Source: Pseudoxanthomonas sp. CF125 (GTDB taxonomy: Bacteria; Pseudomonadota; Gammaproteobacteria; Xanthomonadales; Xanthomonadaceae). From it: a stretch of 64,000 bases of DNA. The translations under genes were made by a program, and so were the position numbers. Shown here piece after piece: positions 53,365-60,031 of the stretch; position 1 is the stretch's first letter, and the number at the start of each line of letters is the position of its first letter. The notes beneath the pieces are model-generated. The model made no database searches. It saw only the letters and a program-made list of their open reading frames with translations, and was not told the DNA's origin. The stretch covers positions 124,001-188,000 of the forward strand of contig NZ_FNLD01000003.1 of assembly GCF_900104085.1 (NCBI RefSeq), read 5' to 3'.

Positions 53365-53401
53365 TTCAGTACAAGTTGGCCGAAACGGCCAAGTTATGCT
53401 T
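53365..53401. repeat. Hairpin repeat, copy 2, near the tRNA 3' end
   Basis: Second copy with TTGGCCGAAACGGCCAA at 53376-53392, 31 bases beyond the tRNA 3' end (tRNA on the minus strand). It could act as the tRNA terminator, though the following T-run is weak. The gap 53054-53432 holds no gene. Confidence 0.7.
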
Positions 53402-53432
53402 GCTCCAGCACAACCCATTCGCCCAGTCTGCT

Positions 53433-53508
53433 TGGTGGGCCCACCAGGACTCGAACCTGGAACCAAAGGATTATGAGTCCTCTGCTCTAACCATTGAGCT
53501 ATGGGCCC
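53433..53508 (-). tRNA. tRNA-Ile2, anticodon CAU (lysidine type)
   Basis: 76 bases with a perfect 7-bp acceptor stem (GGGCCCA/TGGGCCC), encoded CCA end at 53433-53435, T-arm CCAGGTTCGAGTCCTGG and anticodon loop CTCATAA with CAT at 53473-53475. The context (CTCATAATC stem and GGGCCCATAGCTCA start) is that of the elongator Ile2 tRNA, whose C34 is changed to lysidine to read AUA, and not of a Met tRNA. The integrase gene ends 11 bases upstream of the tRNA 5' end, so the tRNA is an integration site. Confidence 0.95.
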
Positions 53509-53519
53509 GTATAGGGGTT

Positions 53520-54683
53520 TTATGCGGTTTGGCGAGAACGCCGTTGTAATTTTGGTGTAACCCTGCGGCTGGTCAAGCGGTGCTGCAGGGTATCCATGGC
53601 GTCCCGCATCGACGCAGCGTGAGTATATCTTTCGGCCATAGCTCGCGTCTTCCACCCGCCCATTGCCTGGATCGTTGCTGCATCGATGCCGGCTTGAGCC
53701 GCATTCGTCGCCGCGGTATGTCGCATGGTGTGCGGAGTGACGTGCTTTGTGATGCCGGCACGCGCCACACAGCGGGCGAAGATGGAATTCATTTGGTACG
53801 CCCTGCCCGACTTCGCGCGCGCTGAGGCGAACAGCAGATCCTCCGGCGCCATATCGGCCGTCAGCTCGCCCAGATACTCGGCAAGAATCTGCGGCATGGC
53901 CTGCTCACGGCGCCCGGCCTTGTCCTTGCCGATCCACAGGATGCGCCGGCCGGCATCCACGTCGCGCGCGCGGAGGTTCAATGCGGCACTGTGGCGCAGC
54001 CCGGTGTACAGCGTGATCATCACGAACGGGTGCGCCAGGAGCGACTGGTCGCGCTCTGCAGCTCGCAGGAGACGTTGCGACTCAGCAGGAGACAGATACA
54101 CCAGCTTGCCGGCAGGTTCACGCTGGCGGGCCAGGAGGGGCACCGCCGCGAGCTGTCGTCGACGGCGCATTGTGTTGAGCATGTGCAGCAGCGCCGATCG
54201 CTCTCGGTTGATCGTGCCCGCGCTGGCGCCCTCTTCCTTGCGTTTGCCAACATAGGCGAGCCAGTCATCATCGGTGAGGCGCGCGACGTACTTCGTCCCC
54301 AAGTGTGGCTTTAGGTGCTCCGTGAATCGCATGGTCTTCGACGTGATGTCTTTGCCGTCGTGATTCTTCAAATATTTCAGATAGTCGTCAGCGGCCGTGG
54401 CGACCGTAAGCGAAGCCGGCTGCCGGCTGCCTTGCACACCGTGGGACGCCGTTCGCTTGCTCGCCTTGAGCGTCGCGATGACATCTTCCGCCTGCGTCCT
54501 GGTGTAACCCTCCGACTCAAGGCCGATGACCTGGTGGTGCCGCTGACGATTGACCATCACGTTGACCGCCCAGCGCCCATCACCGTTAGCCAGGCGCGTG
54601 TACGTGATCCCGTGTTCGCTGAGCGATGCGCCAACCTTGAGCGCGCGCATACTCGGTCGCGTCAATTTCACGAATGAGGACAT
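53520..54683 (-). CDS. Tyrosine-recombinase integrase
   Basis: 387 residues. N-terminal DUF4102-free arm domain, SAM-like core-binding domain (about 95-180) and catalytic domain with Arg230 (LYTGLRHSAALN), Lys near 253, His318 and Arg321 (HTMRHTAAT), Trp344 and nucleophile Tyr353 (ERYTHAAS). All catalytic residues are present, so the enzyme should be active. Its start shares a base with the stop of the regulator gene upstream (TAATG). It faces the 5' end of tRNA-Ile2. Confidence 0.95.
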   Translation of the reverse strand: MSSFVKLTRPSMRALKVGASLSEHGITYTRLANGDGRWAVNVMVNRQRHHQVIGLESEGYTRTQAEDVIATLKASKRTASHGVQGSRQPASLTVATAADDYLKYLKNHDGKDITSKTMRFTEHLKPHLGTKYVARLTDDDWLAYVGKRKEEGASAGTINRERSALLHMLNTMRRRRQLAAVPLLARQREPAGKLVYLSPAESQRLLRAAERDQSLLAHPFVMITLYTGLRHSAALNLRARDVDAGRRILWIGKDKAGRREQAMPQILAEYLGELTADMAPEDLLFASARAKSGRAYQMNSIFARCVARAGITKHVTPHTMRHTAATNAAQAGIDAATIQAMGGWKTRAMAERYTHAASMRDAMDTLQHRLTSRRVTPKLQRRSRQTA

Positions 54684-55195
54684 TAGAAATCCACCGGCCC
54701 GACTTTCGCCATTTGGTCATCCCAGTACTGGGCTAGCTCTTCTTCGGCTACTCCCTGTACGAAGCCTTTTTTTGACAGTTCGAATAGCTTCTCGTCTTCA
54801 TCGAACCTCTCTTCGTCACTTTTCAGCAAGCCCACAACTCTTACGAAGTACTCCTCCTCTGGCGTGCGCAAGGACGCCGGCATCCATAGGGCCCGTTTGC
54901 CCGGACTTCGAAGCAACTTTGCTGCCCATGCCTCATCTGGCGAGGAATACCCTTCTGGAACCTCCACGTGCATGCGTGCTGGAAGGGTCTCCCCATCCAT
55001 TTGATAGCTTTGCAGCGTGCTTGCCACGCAGTACTCCACTGCCTTGCTCAGCGACACACGCCTGTGGCGAGCCAGCATCTCGAGCCCGAGACGGACCGGG
55101 GCCGACAGCGCAATGCTGAATTGGTCAACTTTCAGGCCCGGCGGCAGCTTGGGACGTCCAGGCGGGCGTTTAGTTTTCTTTTCCCCGCCTGCCAT
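54683..55195 (-). CDS. Ribbon-helix-helix-like regulator upstream of the integrase
   Basis: 170 residues. A basic N-terminus (KKTKRPPGRPKLPPG) is followed by a ribbon and two helices (DQFSIALSAPVRLGLEMLARHRRVSLSKAVEYCVAS) of RHH type, then an acidic C-terminal region. It is translationally coupled to the integrase by TAATG. Probable control of integrase and of the divergent AlpA promoter. I do not recognise the C-terminal part. Confidence 0.7.
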   Translation of the reverse strand: MAGGEKKTKRPPGRPKLPPGLKVDQFSIALSAPVRLGLEMLARHRRVSLSKAVEYCVASTLQSYQMDGETLPARMHVEVPEGYSSPDEAWAAKLLRSPGKRALWMPASLRTPEEEYFVRVVGLLKSDEERFDEDEKLFELSKKGFVQGVAEEELAQYWDDQMAKVGPVDF

Positions 55196-55227
55196 CTAGA
55201 CCCTTACTGAGCTCGTAGTTTCCGCAG

Positions 55228-55280
55228 TGTACGAAACTAGTTGACTCATAGCCACGGCTGGCATATGTTTATTTCGTACA
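55228..55280 (+). promoter_or_regulatory. Rightward promoter of the element with inverted operator half-sites
   Basis: TTGACT (55241-55246) and TATGTT (55264-55269) are 17 bases apart, a near-consensus sigma70 promoter reading toward the AlpA-like gene. TGTACGAAA (55228-55236) lies just upstream of the -35 and its exact reverse complement TTTCGTACA (55272-55280) just after the -10, followed by the related TTTCGAAC. These look like operator sites for a repressor, perhaps the RHH protein encoded on the other strand. Confidence 0.7.
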
Positions 55281-55309
55281 TTTCGAACACTACTTAATTA
55301 GGAGCGAAT

Positions 55310-55540
55310 ATGAACAGAAATGGGGCGGCGATCGCCCAAGAGATTGCAGGGCGCCTGGCCGTAGATGCGGCTTCCGAGTATCTCGGCCTGAGCACCTCCA
55401 CCCTCAACAAGATGCGATGTGAGGGGCGCGGACCGAGATACCTGCGGCTGGGAGCACGGATTTTCTACCGCAAGGAAGATCTAGACCACTTCGTCCTGGC
55501 CAGCATAGTTGAAACCACCGATAGCAGGGCCGCCGCTTAA
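55310..55540 (+). CDS. AlpA/excisionase-like helix-turn-helix protein
   Basis: 76 residues with a MerR-like winged HTH of the excisionase/AlpA class: DAASEYLGLSTSTLNKMRCEG, then the wing PRYLRLGARIFYRKEDLDHFV. Such proteins bend DNA for excision (Xis) or activate integrase and excision (AlpA in P4-like elements and phage satellites). First gene of the rightward unit; AGGAG lies six bases before the ATG. Confidence 0.88.
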   Translation: MNRNGAAIAQEIAGRLAVDAASEYLGLSTSTLNKMRCEGRGPRYLRLGARIFYRKEDLDHFVLASIVETTDSRAAA

Positions 55541-55605
55541 AAAAAGTACGGGCCAAGCGCTGCCGCGCCTGACCCGAAACCATCACCGTTTATGAGGAAA
55601 CGATC

Positions 55606-55656
55606 ATGGCAATGTCAATTGTAGCTGCACCGGCCAACCAAGAGGTTCGGCCATGA
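55606..55656 (+). CDS. 16-residue leader ORF
   Basis: ATG at 55606 with GAGGAAA upstream encodes a 16-residue peptide (MAMSIVAAPANQEVRP) whose stop overlaps the next start as ATGA. A good ribosome-binding site and exact coupling suggest it is translated, possibly only to deliver ribosomes to the following gene, which has no site of its own. Confidence 0.5.
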   Translation: MAMSIVAAPANQEVRP

Positions 55657-55961
55657 CACGCAGAGGGCTGCCCTACACGGGCATAGAGCAAGTACAGGCG
55701 TCAGTACTCCAAATTTTTGATGTCCTTGGTCAAGGCGTTGTGTCAGCAGAGGTGTTGCGGGATAGAGCACGCTGCCTGGGGGGCAGGAAAGGTGAGTCAT
55801 TGCTGGCCTTAATCGACCTCGCCTCAATGCTCGAGAAGCGCGCCGAAAGGCGTAGAAGGCCAATGCCGGCCGTGACCAATCCGGGCTATCGCAAAGGTAC
55901 TAGTAACCAACCGACGACTTGGTCGAATTGCCTGTGGCAGCCGCCGGGCCATTGCTCATGA
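55653..55961 (+). CDS. Element protein, unknown function
   Basis: 102 residues, basic, with a helical middle (GIEQVQASVLQIFDVLGQGVVSAEVLRDRAR and SLLALIDLASMLEKRAERRRR). No family recognised. The start is coupled to the leader by ATGA and the stop overlaps the next gene by ATGA. Confidence 0.7.
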   Translation: MTRRGLPYTGIEQVQASVLQIFDVLGQGVVSAEVLRDRARCLGGRKGESLLALIDLASMLEKRAERRRRPMPAVTNPGYRKGTSNQPTTWSNCLWQPPGHCS

Positions 55962-56212
55962 CCGCCAGAATCATCCAGTTTCCAACTTGTCGCGCGCCGG
56001 GAGACGACGAACTTCCGGCCTATCGGTCAGATGCGATCAAGGAACACTATAGCTATCGGACGCACGACGGTTATGAGAAGCATGCGGACGCGATTCCCTA
56101 CTTCGATGCGCTCGCGAAGGTTGTCCGAGCGGATGGAGAGTCCGCCAACAATTTCCCCTTGCGACAGGCTCGAGTTTGCATTCGGCACCTGCAGATGAGC
56201 AGGCGACGCTGA
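55958..56212 (+). CDS. Element protein, unknown function
   Basis: 84 residues, starting MTARIIQFPTCRAPG. I choose the ATG that overlaps the upstream stop (ATGA) and not the in-frame ATG at 55919, because every neighbour uses such overlaps and the RIIQFP opening is a common start of small phage proteins. Its stop shares a base with the next start (TGATG). Confidence 0.65.
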   Translation: MTARIIQFPTCRAPGDDELPAYRSDAIKEHYSYRTHDGYEKHADAIPYFDALAKVVRADGESANNFPLRQARVCIRHLQMSRRR

Positions 56213-56313
56213 TGAACCGGGCATATCCATGCGGAAGGGATCTTGGGCTTGCACATGCCCAGCAGGCCCTGCGAAGCAGCACGGCAATGGCGTCCGGGAC
56301 GGATGACACATGA
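56212..56313 (+). CDS. 33-residue element microprotein
   Basis: Begins MNRAYPCGRDLGL and ends at the ATGA shared with the gene at 56310. Both ends are locked into the overlap chain (TGATG at the start, ATGA at the end), which is the main evidence that it is a gene. No function recognised. Confidence 0.5.
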   Translation: MNRAYPCGRDLGLAHAQQALRSSTAMASGTDDT

Positions 56314-56543
56314 GGCGAATCACACCAGAACAGGCAGTGATTATCCAGCGGTCATGCCTGTACCCAGAGGGACGCGCCACGGCTGAAGACATGCTCAACA
56401 GGTACCGCGCTGCGCTGGCGTCCCACACGGCACATATGGCGGACCAAGCTCGTTGGCTGGAAGAGGGGCGAACTGCCAAAGAGTCGATGGAGTTCAACAT
56501 CGCGCTATATCAGGCTGCACTGAAAGGAGGGGTTGAGGTATGA
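56310..56543 (+). CDS. Element protein, unknown function
   Basis: 77 residues, strongly helical (EDMLNRYRAALASHTAHMADQARWLEEG). It overlaps both neighbours by ATGA. No family recognised. Confidence 0.65.
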   Translation: MRRITPEQAVIIQRSCLYPEGRATAEDMLNRYRAALASHTAHMADQARWLEEGRTAKESMEFNIALYQAALKGGVEV

Positions 56544-56755
56544 ACGTCCACCGAGAAACGTGCAGCGGCACCCTCCTCCAACAACTGCCAGATGTCGCCG
56601 ATGGCCTGTCCGCGCGCCTGCACAAGCTAGTGCAGACGCGGGATCCCGAGTTGGCCGACCAGATTATCCGAGACTCCAGTGGCTTGACGGCCCTGGCGTT
56701 GCGAATTGCAACGGCGCTGCGCCGTGAGACGGAGCGGGGCCATGAGCAGCCATGA
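56540..56755 (+). CDS. Element protein, unknown function
   Basis: 71 residues, mostly helical (LLQQLPDVADGLSARLHKLVQTRDPELADQ). The start is ATGA-coupled and preceded by AAGGAGG. It overlaps the replication gene by 14 bases. No family recognised. Confidence 0.65.
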   Translation: MNVHRETCSGTLLQQLPDVADGLSARLHKLVQTRDPELADQIIRDSSGLTALALRIATALRRETERGHEQP

Positions 56756-57569
56756 GCGCGCCATCTCGCCCGTCGACGAACTCCGACTCCTTCGTGCGGC
56801 CACATGCGACCCGCGACTGTGCCGCGGCGATGTGGCGGTGTTCGCGGTGATTCTTCAACACCAGAACTTCGAGGGGGTCGCTTTCCCAGGAAAGAACCGA
56901 CTCGGCAAGCTCGCTGGGTTGGCGCCGCGGAACGTCCAGGCACGCGTTTGCAAGCTTGAAGAGACCGGGTATGTGGTCGTGGAGCGCCGAGGTCAGCGGT
57001 TGGTAAACAGGTACACCGTCTGCCGCCGGATCGACACTGCAACTGGTGATGCACATGTCTCCAGACCAGATATCACGACTGGTGATGCTGGTATCCCCAG
57101 TGACGTTGAGACCAGGGAAGCAACTGGTGATGCCGGCATCACCCAATCTGGTGATGCACGTATCCACCATCTGGTGATGCCGGCATCTCCCGAACTCACT
57201 ACTAACTCACAATCTGAACTCACTGCCGTTTCGATCATGGCGCGCAAGCCAGCAAAGAGCCGTAGCGGGGCTACCTTCAGCGAATGGATCGGAGGGTTAG
57301 AGCCTGATGAGTCTGCGATACCTGAGAACCATAGTGTCATCGCCTACTGTCAAAGGATCGGGCTACCGGATGCGATGCTTGAGCTGGCATGGGAGGTCTT
57401 TCGAGACCGCTACTCCGCCAACGCGACGAAGCGCTACAAGGATTGGCCCCAGGTATTCAGGAACGCCGTCGAGGGGAACTGGCTGAAGCTCTGGTATATC
57501 GAGAACCAGCAGTACCTTCTGACGACGGCCGGCCAACAGGCGGCGCTCGCCCATCAGGAAGCCGCATGA
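56742..57569 (+). CDS. Replication initiator-like helix-turn-helix protein carrying internal iterons
   Basis: 275 residues. Residues about 10-95 form a winged HTH of the HTH_36 type seen in phage and plasmid replication proteins (AVFAVILQHQNFEGVAFPGKNRLGKLAGLAPRNVQARVCKLEETGY). Residues about 100-155 are encoded by the five dyad repeats at 57043-57180. The C-terminal 100 residues (LEPDESAIPENHSVIAYCQRIGLP; ELAWEVFRDRYSANATKRYKDWPQVFRNAVEGNWLKLWY) are of the type that closes phage O-like replication proteins. The ATG at 56742 has GGAGCGGGG before it; an upstream ATG at 56706 has no site. Confidence 0.82.
   Translation: MSSHERAISPVDELRLLRAATCDPRLCRGDVAVFAVILQHQNFEGVAFPGKNRLGKLAGLAPRNVQARVCKLEETGYVVVERRGQRLVNRYTVCRRIDTATGDAHVSRPDITTGDAGIPSDVETREATGDAGITQSGDARIHHLVMPASPELTTNSQSELTAVSIMARKPAKSRSGATFSEWIGGLEPDESAIPENHSVIAYCQRIGLPDAMLELAWEVFRDRYSANATKRYKDWPQVFRNAVEGNWLKLWYIENQQYLLTTAGQQAALAHQEAA
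57043..57180. repeat. Five iteron-like dyads inside the replication gene, candidate origin
   Basis: The decamer CTGGTGATGC occurs at 57043, 57079, 57124, 57148 and 57171. Each copy is followed by a partner half that tends to its inverse (GGCATCACC type); copy 3 is a perfect 18-bp palindrome at 57126-57143. Copies 1-4 are in one codon register and copy 5 in another, so the protein sequence changes while the DNA is kept. This points to DNA binding as the conserved property. Spacing 36, 45, 24 and 23. Confidence 0.75.
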
Positions 57570-57688
57570 TCGCGCACAGCTACATGGGGAGGGGTAGGTC
57601 AAAAGTCCGGGGCAAGCTTTTCCCGATACGTGCGCCCAGCCAAATATTTGCATCTCCAAAACTCAGAAGTTTCCCCAATGACCGGTAG
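57566..57688 (+). CDS. 40-residue basic ORF between replication and terminase genes
   Basis: Starts at an ATGA overlap with the replication gene and ends 11 bases into the terminase gene. Basic (MGRGRSKVRGKLFP). The position just before the small terminase is where HNH genes or cos sites usually lie; this may be a residue of either. Weakly supported. Confidence 0.35.
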   Translation: MIAHSYMGRGRSKVRGKLFPIRAPSQIFASPKLRSFPNDR

Positions 57689-58091
57689 ACCCCGCACGCC
57701 CACCAACGTCCTGGAGCTTCGGGGGGCGTTCAACGCACATCCCGAGCGCAAGCATGAGCGACAGGATGAGCCTGTACCAGCCGGACCGATCGGTGAAGCC
57801 CCGAAGTGGATGAAGGCGCCCGAGAAACGCTGCTGGGACCACTTGGTGGCCTCTTCCCCACCCGGCGTGCTGGGCGACTCGGACCGCGTGTACCTGGAGG
57901 TGGCGGCAGAGCTGCTCGCTCTCAAACGCCGCGTGGGTATCGAGAACATGGAAGCCGCAAAGCTCAATCGATTGGAAACCATGCTCGGAAAGCTCGGAAT
58001 GAACCCTGCGGATCGATCTCGCGTAAAGGTCAGCAAGTCGCGGCCCCGAGACAACGAATTCACGAGCAACGGCCGGAGGCCTGGCGCATGA
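57678..58091 (+). CDS. Phage terminase small subunit, P27 family
   Basis: 137 residues: GRPRTPTNVLELRGAFNAHP opening, APKWMKAPEKRCWDHLV, DSDRVYLEVAAELLALKRR, then the diagnostic AKLNRLETMLGKLGMNPADRSRVKV. P27-type small terminases select phage or satellite DNA for packaging by binding cos/pac and docking with the large terminase. No large terminase follows; instead the stop is coupled by ATGA to a gene of unknown function. Confidence 0.92.
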   Translation: MTGRPRTPTNVLELRGAFNAHPERKHERQDEPVPAGPIGEAPKWMKAPEKRCWDHLVASSPPGVLGDSDRVYLEVAAELLALKRRVGIENMEAAKLNRLETMLGKLGMNPADRSRVKVSKSRPRDNEFTSNGRRPGA

Positions 58092-58471
58092 CTGTCGAAC
58101 TTCAGGCAAACCCACTCGTGGAGGCCTTGTGGGGTGAAATGAGAGAGACCCACGCCGCTATTGAGGCCGGGGACCACGACCTGGCACTCCGAATCCTCGA
58201 CGCCCGCTGCAGACCTACCCTGCCGGCTAAGGCTCCGCTTGAAGGAATTCCCACAATCGGCGGTCGTATAGCTGCCCAAAAGCTGCTCCAACTGCTGCCG
58301 ATGGGGCCGTTGTCAGAGCTACACAGGTCGCCCTTCCAGCAAGCGGCGTGCTTCGTTGGTGTGCTATTGCAGCGAAAGTCGACAGACCTCACGCCAGAAG
58401 ACTGCCTTGTCGCGACCAGCATGCTCGCGGATTTCGGCGTCGCTTTAGTTTGGGATCACGGCCAAACGTGA
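58088..58471 (+). CDS. Element protein, unknown function
   Basis: 127 residues, no membrane or signal segment. Helical with a central GIPTIGGRIAAQKLLQLLPMGP. Coupled at both ends (ATGA upstream, GTGA downstream), occupying the place where a large terminase gene is expected in a phage. No family recognised. Confidence 0.7.
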   Translation: MTVELQANPLVEALWGEMRETHAAIEAGDHDLALRILDARCRPTLPAKAPLEGIPTIGGRIAAQKLLQLLPMGPLSELHRSPFQQAACFVGVLLQRKSTDLTPEDCLVATSMLADFGVALVWDHGQT

Positions 58472-58719
58472 ACCCGAATCAGACGCCAGATGCAGACGCC
58501 TTCATGCGAGCTCGGTTAGCAGGCTGTAGGAAAGGCGGTGCCCGATCTGGCCGGACACGCCGCGAGAACGGTAAGCGCATTAACGTCGAAATCGCAATTC
58601 GCAACCGCAGGCTCGCCGGCACCTGGACCCGCGATACGGCGGGAGCCATCGCCCGCTATCTCGGCGTAAGTGCTCGCTATGTCCGTTTGGTAGCCGCCCA
58701 GATCGAAACACACAAATAA
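58468..58719 (+). CDS. Small helix-turn-helix-like element protein
   Basis: 83 residues from a GTG that overlaps the upstream stop (GTGA). The C-terminal half, TRDTAGAIARYLGVSARYVRLVAAQIE, looks like a helix-turn-helix. A basic middle part (RKGGARSGRTRRENGKR) would suit DNA binding. Possibly a late regulator of the element. Confidence 0.65.
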   Translation: MNPNQTPDADAFMRARLAGCRKGGARSGRTRRENGKRINVEIAIRNRRLAGTWTRDTAGAIARYLGVSARYVRLVAAQIETHK

Positions 58720-58795
58720 AGCGGAAATGAACTTGGTTCGCTTCCGCTTCGGATGGCTTAGTAGGCATGGGCGCAACCTCACGCGGAGCCACAGC

Positions 58796-59107
58796 ATGAT
58801 CAACAAACACAGCCATCCTCAAATGTCCTTGATGGCCCTGGTCGGCCCAGGCCTGATCGCGGGAATGATCGCTCATGCGCATGGTCGAGACCCTTCCTCC
58901 TTGACCAAGGACCGCGCTCAGAAGGTCGCCGGCTGGGTTCAATCCAAGCAGGGTCAACAGGCGGCATTCGCGGCCAGCTACGGAATGGCTGACTCGGCAA
59001 TTGCGCGCGCTGCGCAACCTCAACTGAATGTCGCGGCCCAGGCCGAGAAATTCTATTCGCACGACCATCAGAGCCGCCTACGCGATCTGAATCGTCGCAG
59101 CATCTAA
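58796..59107 (+). CDS. Element protein, unknown function
   Basis: 103 residues with one hydrophobic stretch (MSLMALVGPGLIAGMIAHA). I use the ATG at 58796 (CGGAG nine bases upstream) over that at 58727, whose extra residues are not protein-like. No family recognised. Confidence 0.6.
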   Translation: MINKHSHPQMSLMALVGPGLIAGMIAHAHGRDPSSLTKDRAQKVAGWVQSKQGQQAAFAASYGMADSAIARAAQPQLNVAAQAEKFYSHDHQSRLRDLNRRSI

Positions 59108-59122
59108 GCTCAAGGAGCAAAC

Positions 59123-59683
59123 GTGAAAACACTGAGTGACGACCCAGAGTATCGAGTTGCCGTGGACACGATGAACGAGCTCAACGCAAAGAAGCTTGAG
59201 GTCGATCGGCAAATTCTAGAAATCGAGGCTGGGTTCGGCAAAGTTCCAGAAGAGAACCCAGACAAGGTCGCCGAGGCGCTTGGCTTGAAACCGGGTTGCG
59301 TCGATGCAGTTCCTAACGACGGCGCCCGGCTGCAAACGCTTCGGCAGCAAAGCCAACAGCTTAGTGCCGCCATCAATCTGCAGTGGGATAAGGCTTGGAC
59401 CGCCCGTCGATACGCAGGTTACCGCCTGTTTGCTCAGAACGCCGGCAACCATCAAAAGCTCACAGCCCGCCTGGTAGCTATGGCGGACTCCCTCATCGAG
59501 TTGAACAAGGAGCTGCAGACGGAGACAAAACGTCTCTACGCGCTGGGCTGCGACGATGCCCCGGCAATCCAATTCCCAAGTTTTGGACTTACAGAAAGGC
59601 TGCCCTATTGGCGCGATGAGCTCGAAGATCAGCGCCGCAACGTCGACAAACTGGTAAAGGCATACGCAAATGACAAGAAGTAA
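59123..59683 (+). CDS. Coiled-coil element protein, unknown function
   Basis: 186 residues from a GTG with AAGGAG five bases before it. Helical with heptad-like segments (MNELNAKKLEVDRQILEIEAGF; RLQTLRQQSQQLSAAIN; DELEDQRRNVDKLVKAY). Might be a scaffold- or tail-assembly-type protein, but no family is recognised. Overlaps the next gene by 14 bases. Confidence 0.7.
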   Translation: MKTLSDDPEYRVAVDTMNELNAKKLEVDRQILEIEAGFGKVPEENPDKVAEALGLKPGCVDAVPNDGARLQTLRQQSQQLSAAINLQWDKAWTARRYAGYRLFAQNAGNHQKLTARLVAMADSLIELNKELQTETKRLYALGCDDAPAIQFPSFGLTERLPYWRDELEDQRRNVDKLVKAYANDKK

Positions 59684-59894
59684 AATCGGCCTGATAAAAG
59701 CGCGGGTACTTGTGACCGTTGAGATCAATGGGAAGATCAGTCAACCAAACGACGTGATCGAGGTCGACGACGACACATTGTGGGATCGCAGAGCCTCCCT
59801 CGACGCGGATCCGGCCGCCGTCGCCTATGCGGAATCCTTGCACGCGAAGGCCAAGCGGAAACGCGAACTCGAGCGCGAACTTACTTTGGAATGA
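59670..59894 (+). CDS. Small phage-type protein, unknown function
   Basis: 74 residues with a beta-rich core (KARVLVTVEINGKISQPNDVIEVDDDT) reminiscent of small phage proteins of the DUF7210-like kind, followed by a charged helix. ATGA overlap with the next gene. Confidence 0.65.
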   Translation: MTRSKIGLIKARVLVTVEINGKISQPNDVIEVDDDTLWDRRASLDADPAAVAYAESLHAKAKRKRELERELTLE

Positions 59895-60022
59895 TTTCCC
59901 ACACGGACAAGGTGAGAGTGTCCGTATCCGCGAAACAACCTCACCAGTGCGGGCAGCTGCCCTTCACCATAGCTGTGACCGCACGGAATGACAACCCTTT
60001 GAGCGAAACGTTAGAACGTTAG
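59891..60022 (+). CDS. 43-residue element protein
   Basis: Starts MISHTDKVRVSVSAKQP at an ATGA overlap and ends nine bases before the tape-measure start. Beta-rich (VRVSVSA; FTIAVTA). No function recognised. Confidence 0.5.
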   Translation: MISHTDKVRVSVSAKQPHQCGQLPFTIAVTARNDNPLSETLER

Positions 60023-60031
60023 GAGCACCTC

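Noticed and set aside
53433-53508. tRNA-Met
   Set aside because: Anticodon CAT but the body (GGGCCCA acceptor, CTCATAATC loop) matches Ile2 with lysidine-modified C34.
53235-53549. Open frame containing WAHQDSNLEPKDYE
   Set aside because: This is the antisense translation of the tRNA-Ile2 gene, a well-known false protein; no ribosome-binding site.
54683-55195. Antitoxin of a toxin-antitoxin pair
   Set aside because: The RHH-like protein is coupled to an integrase and no toxin-like gene adjoins it.
57043-57180. CRISPR array
   Set aside because: Repeats are only 10-20 bases with unequal spacing, lie inside a coding gene and have no cas genes nearby; iterons fit better.
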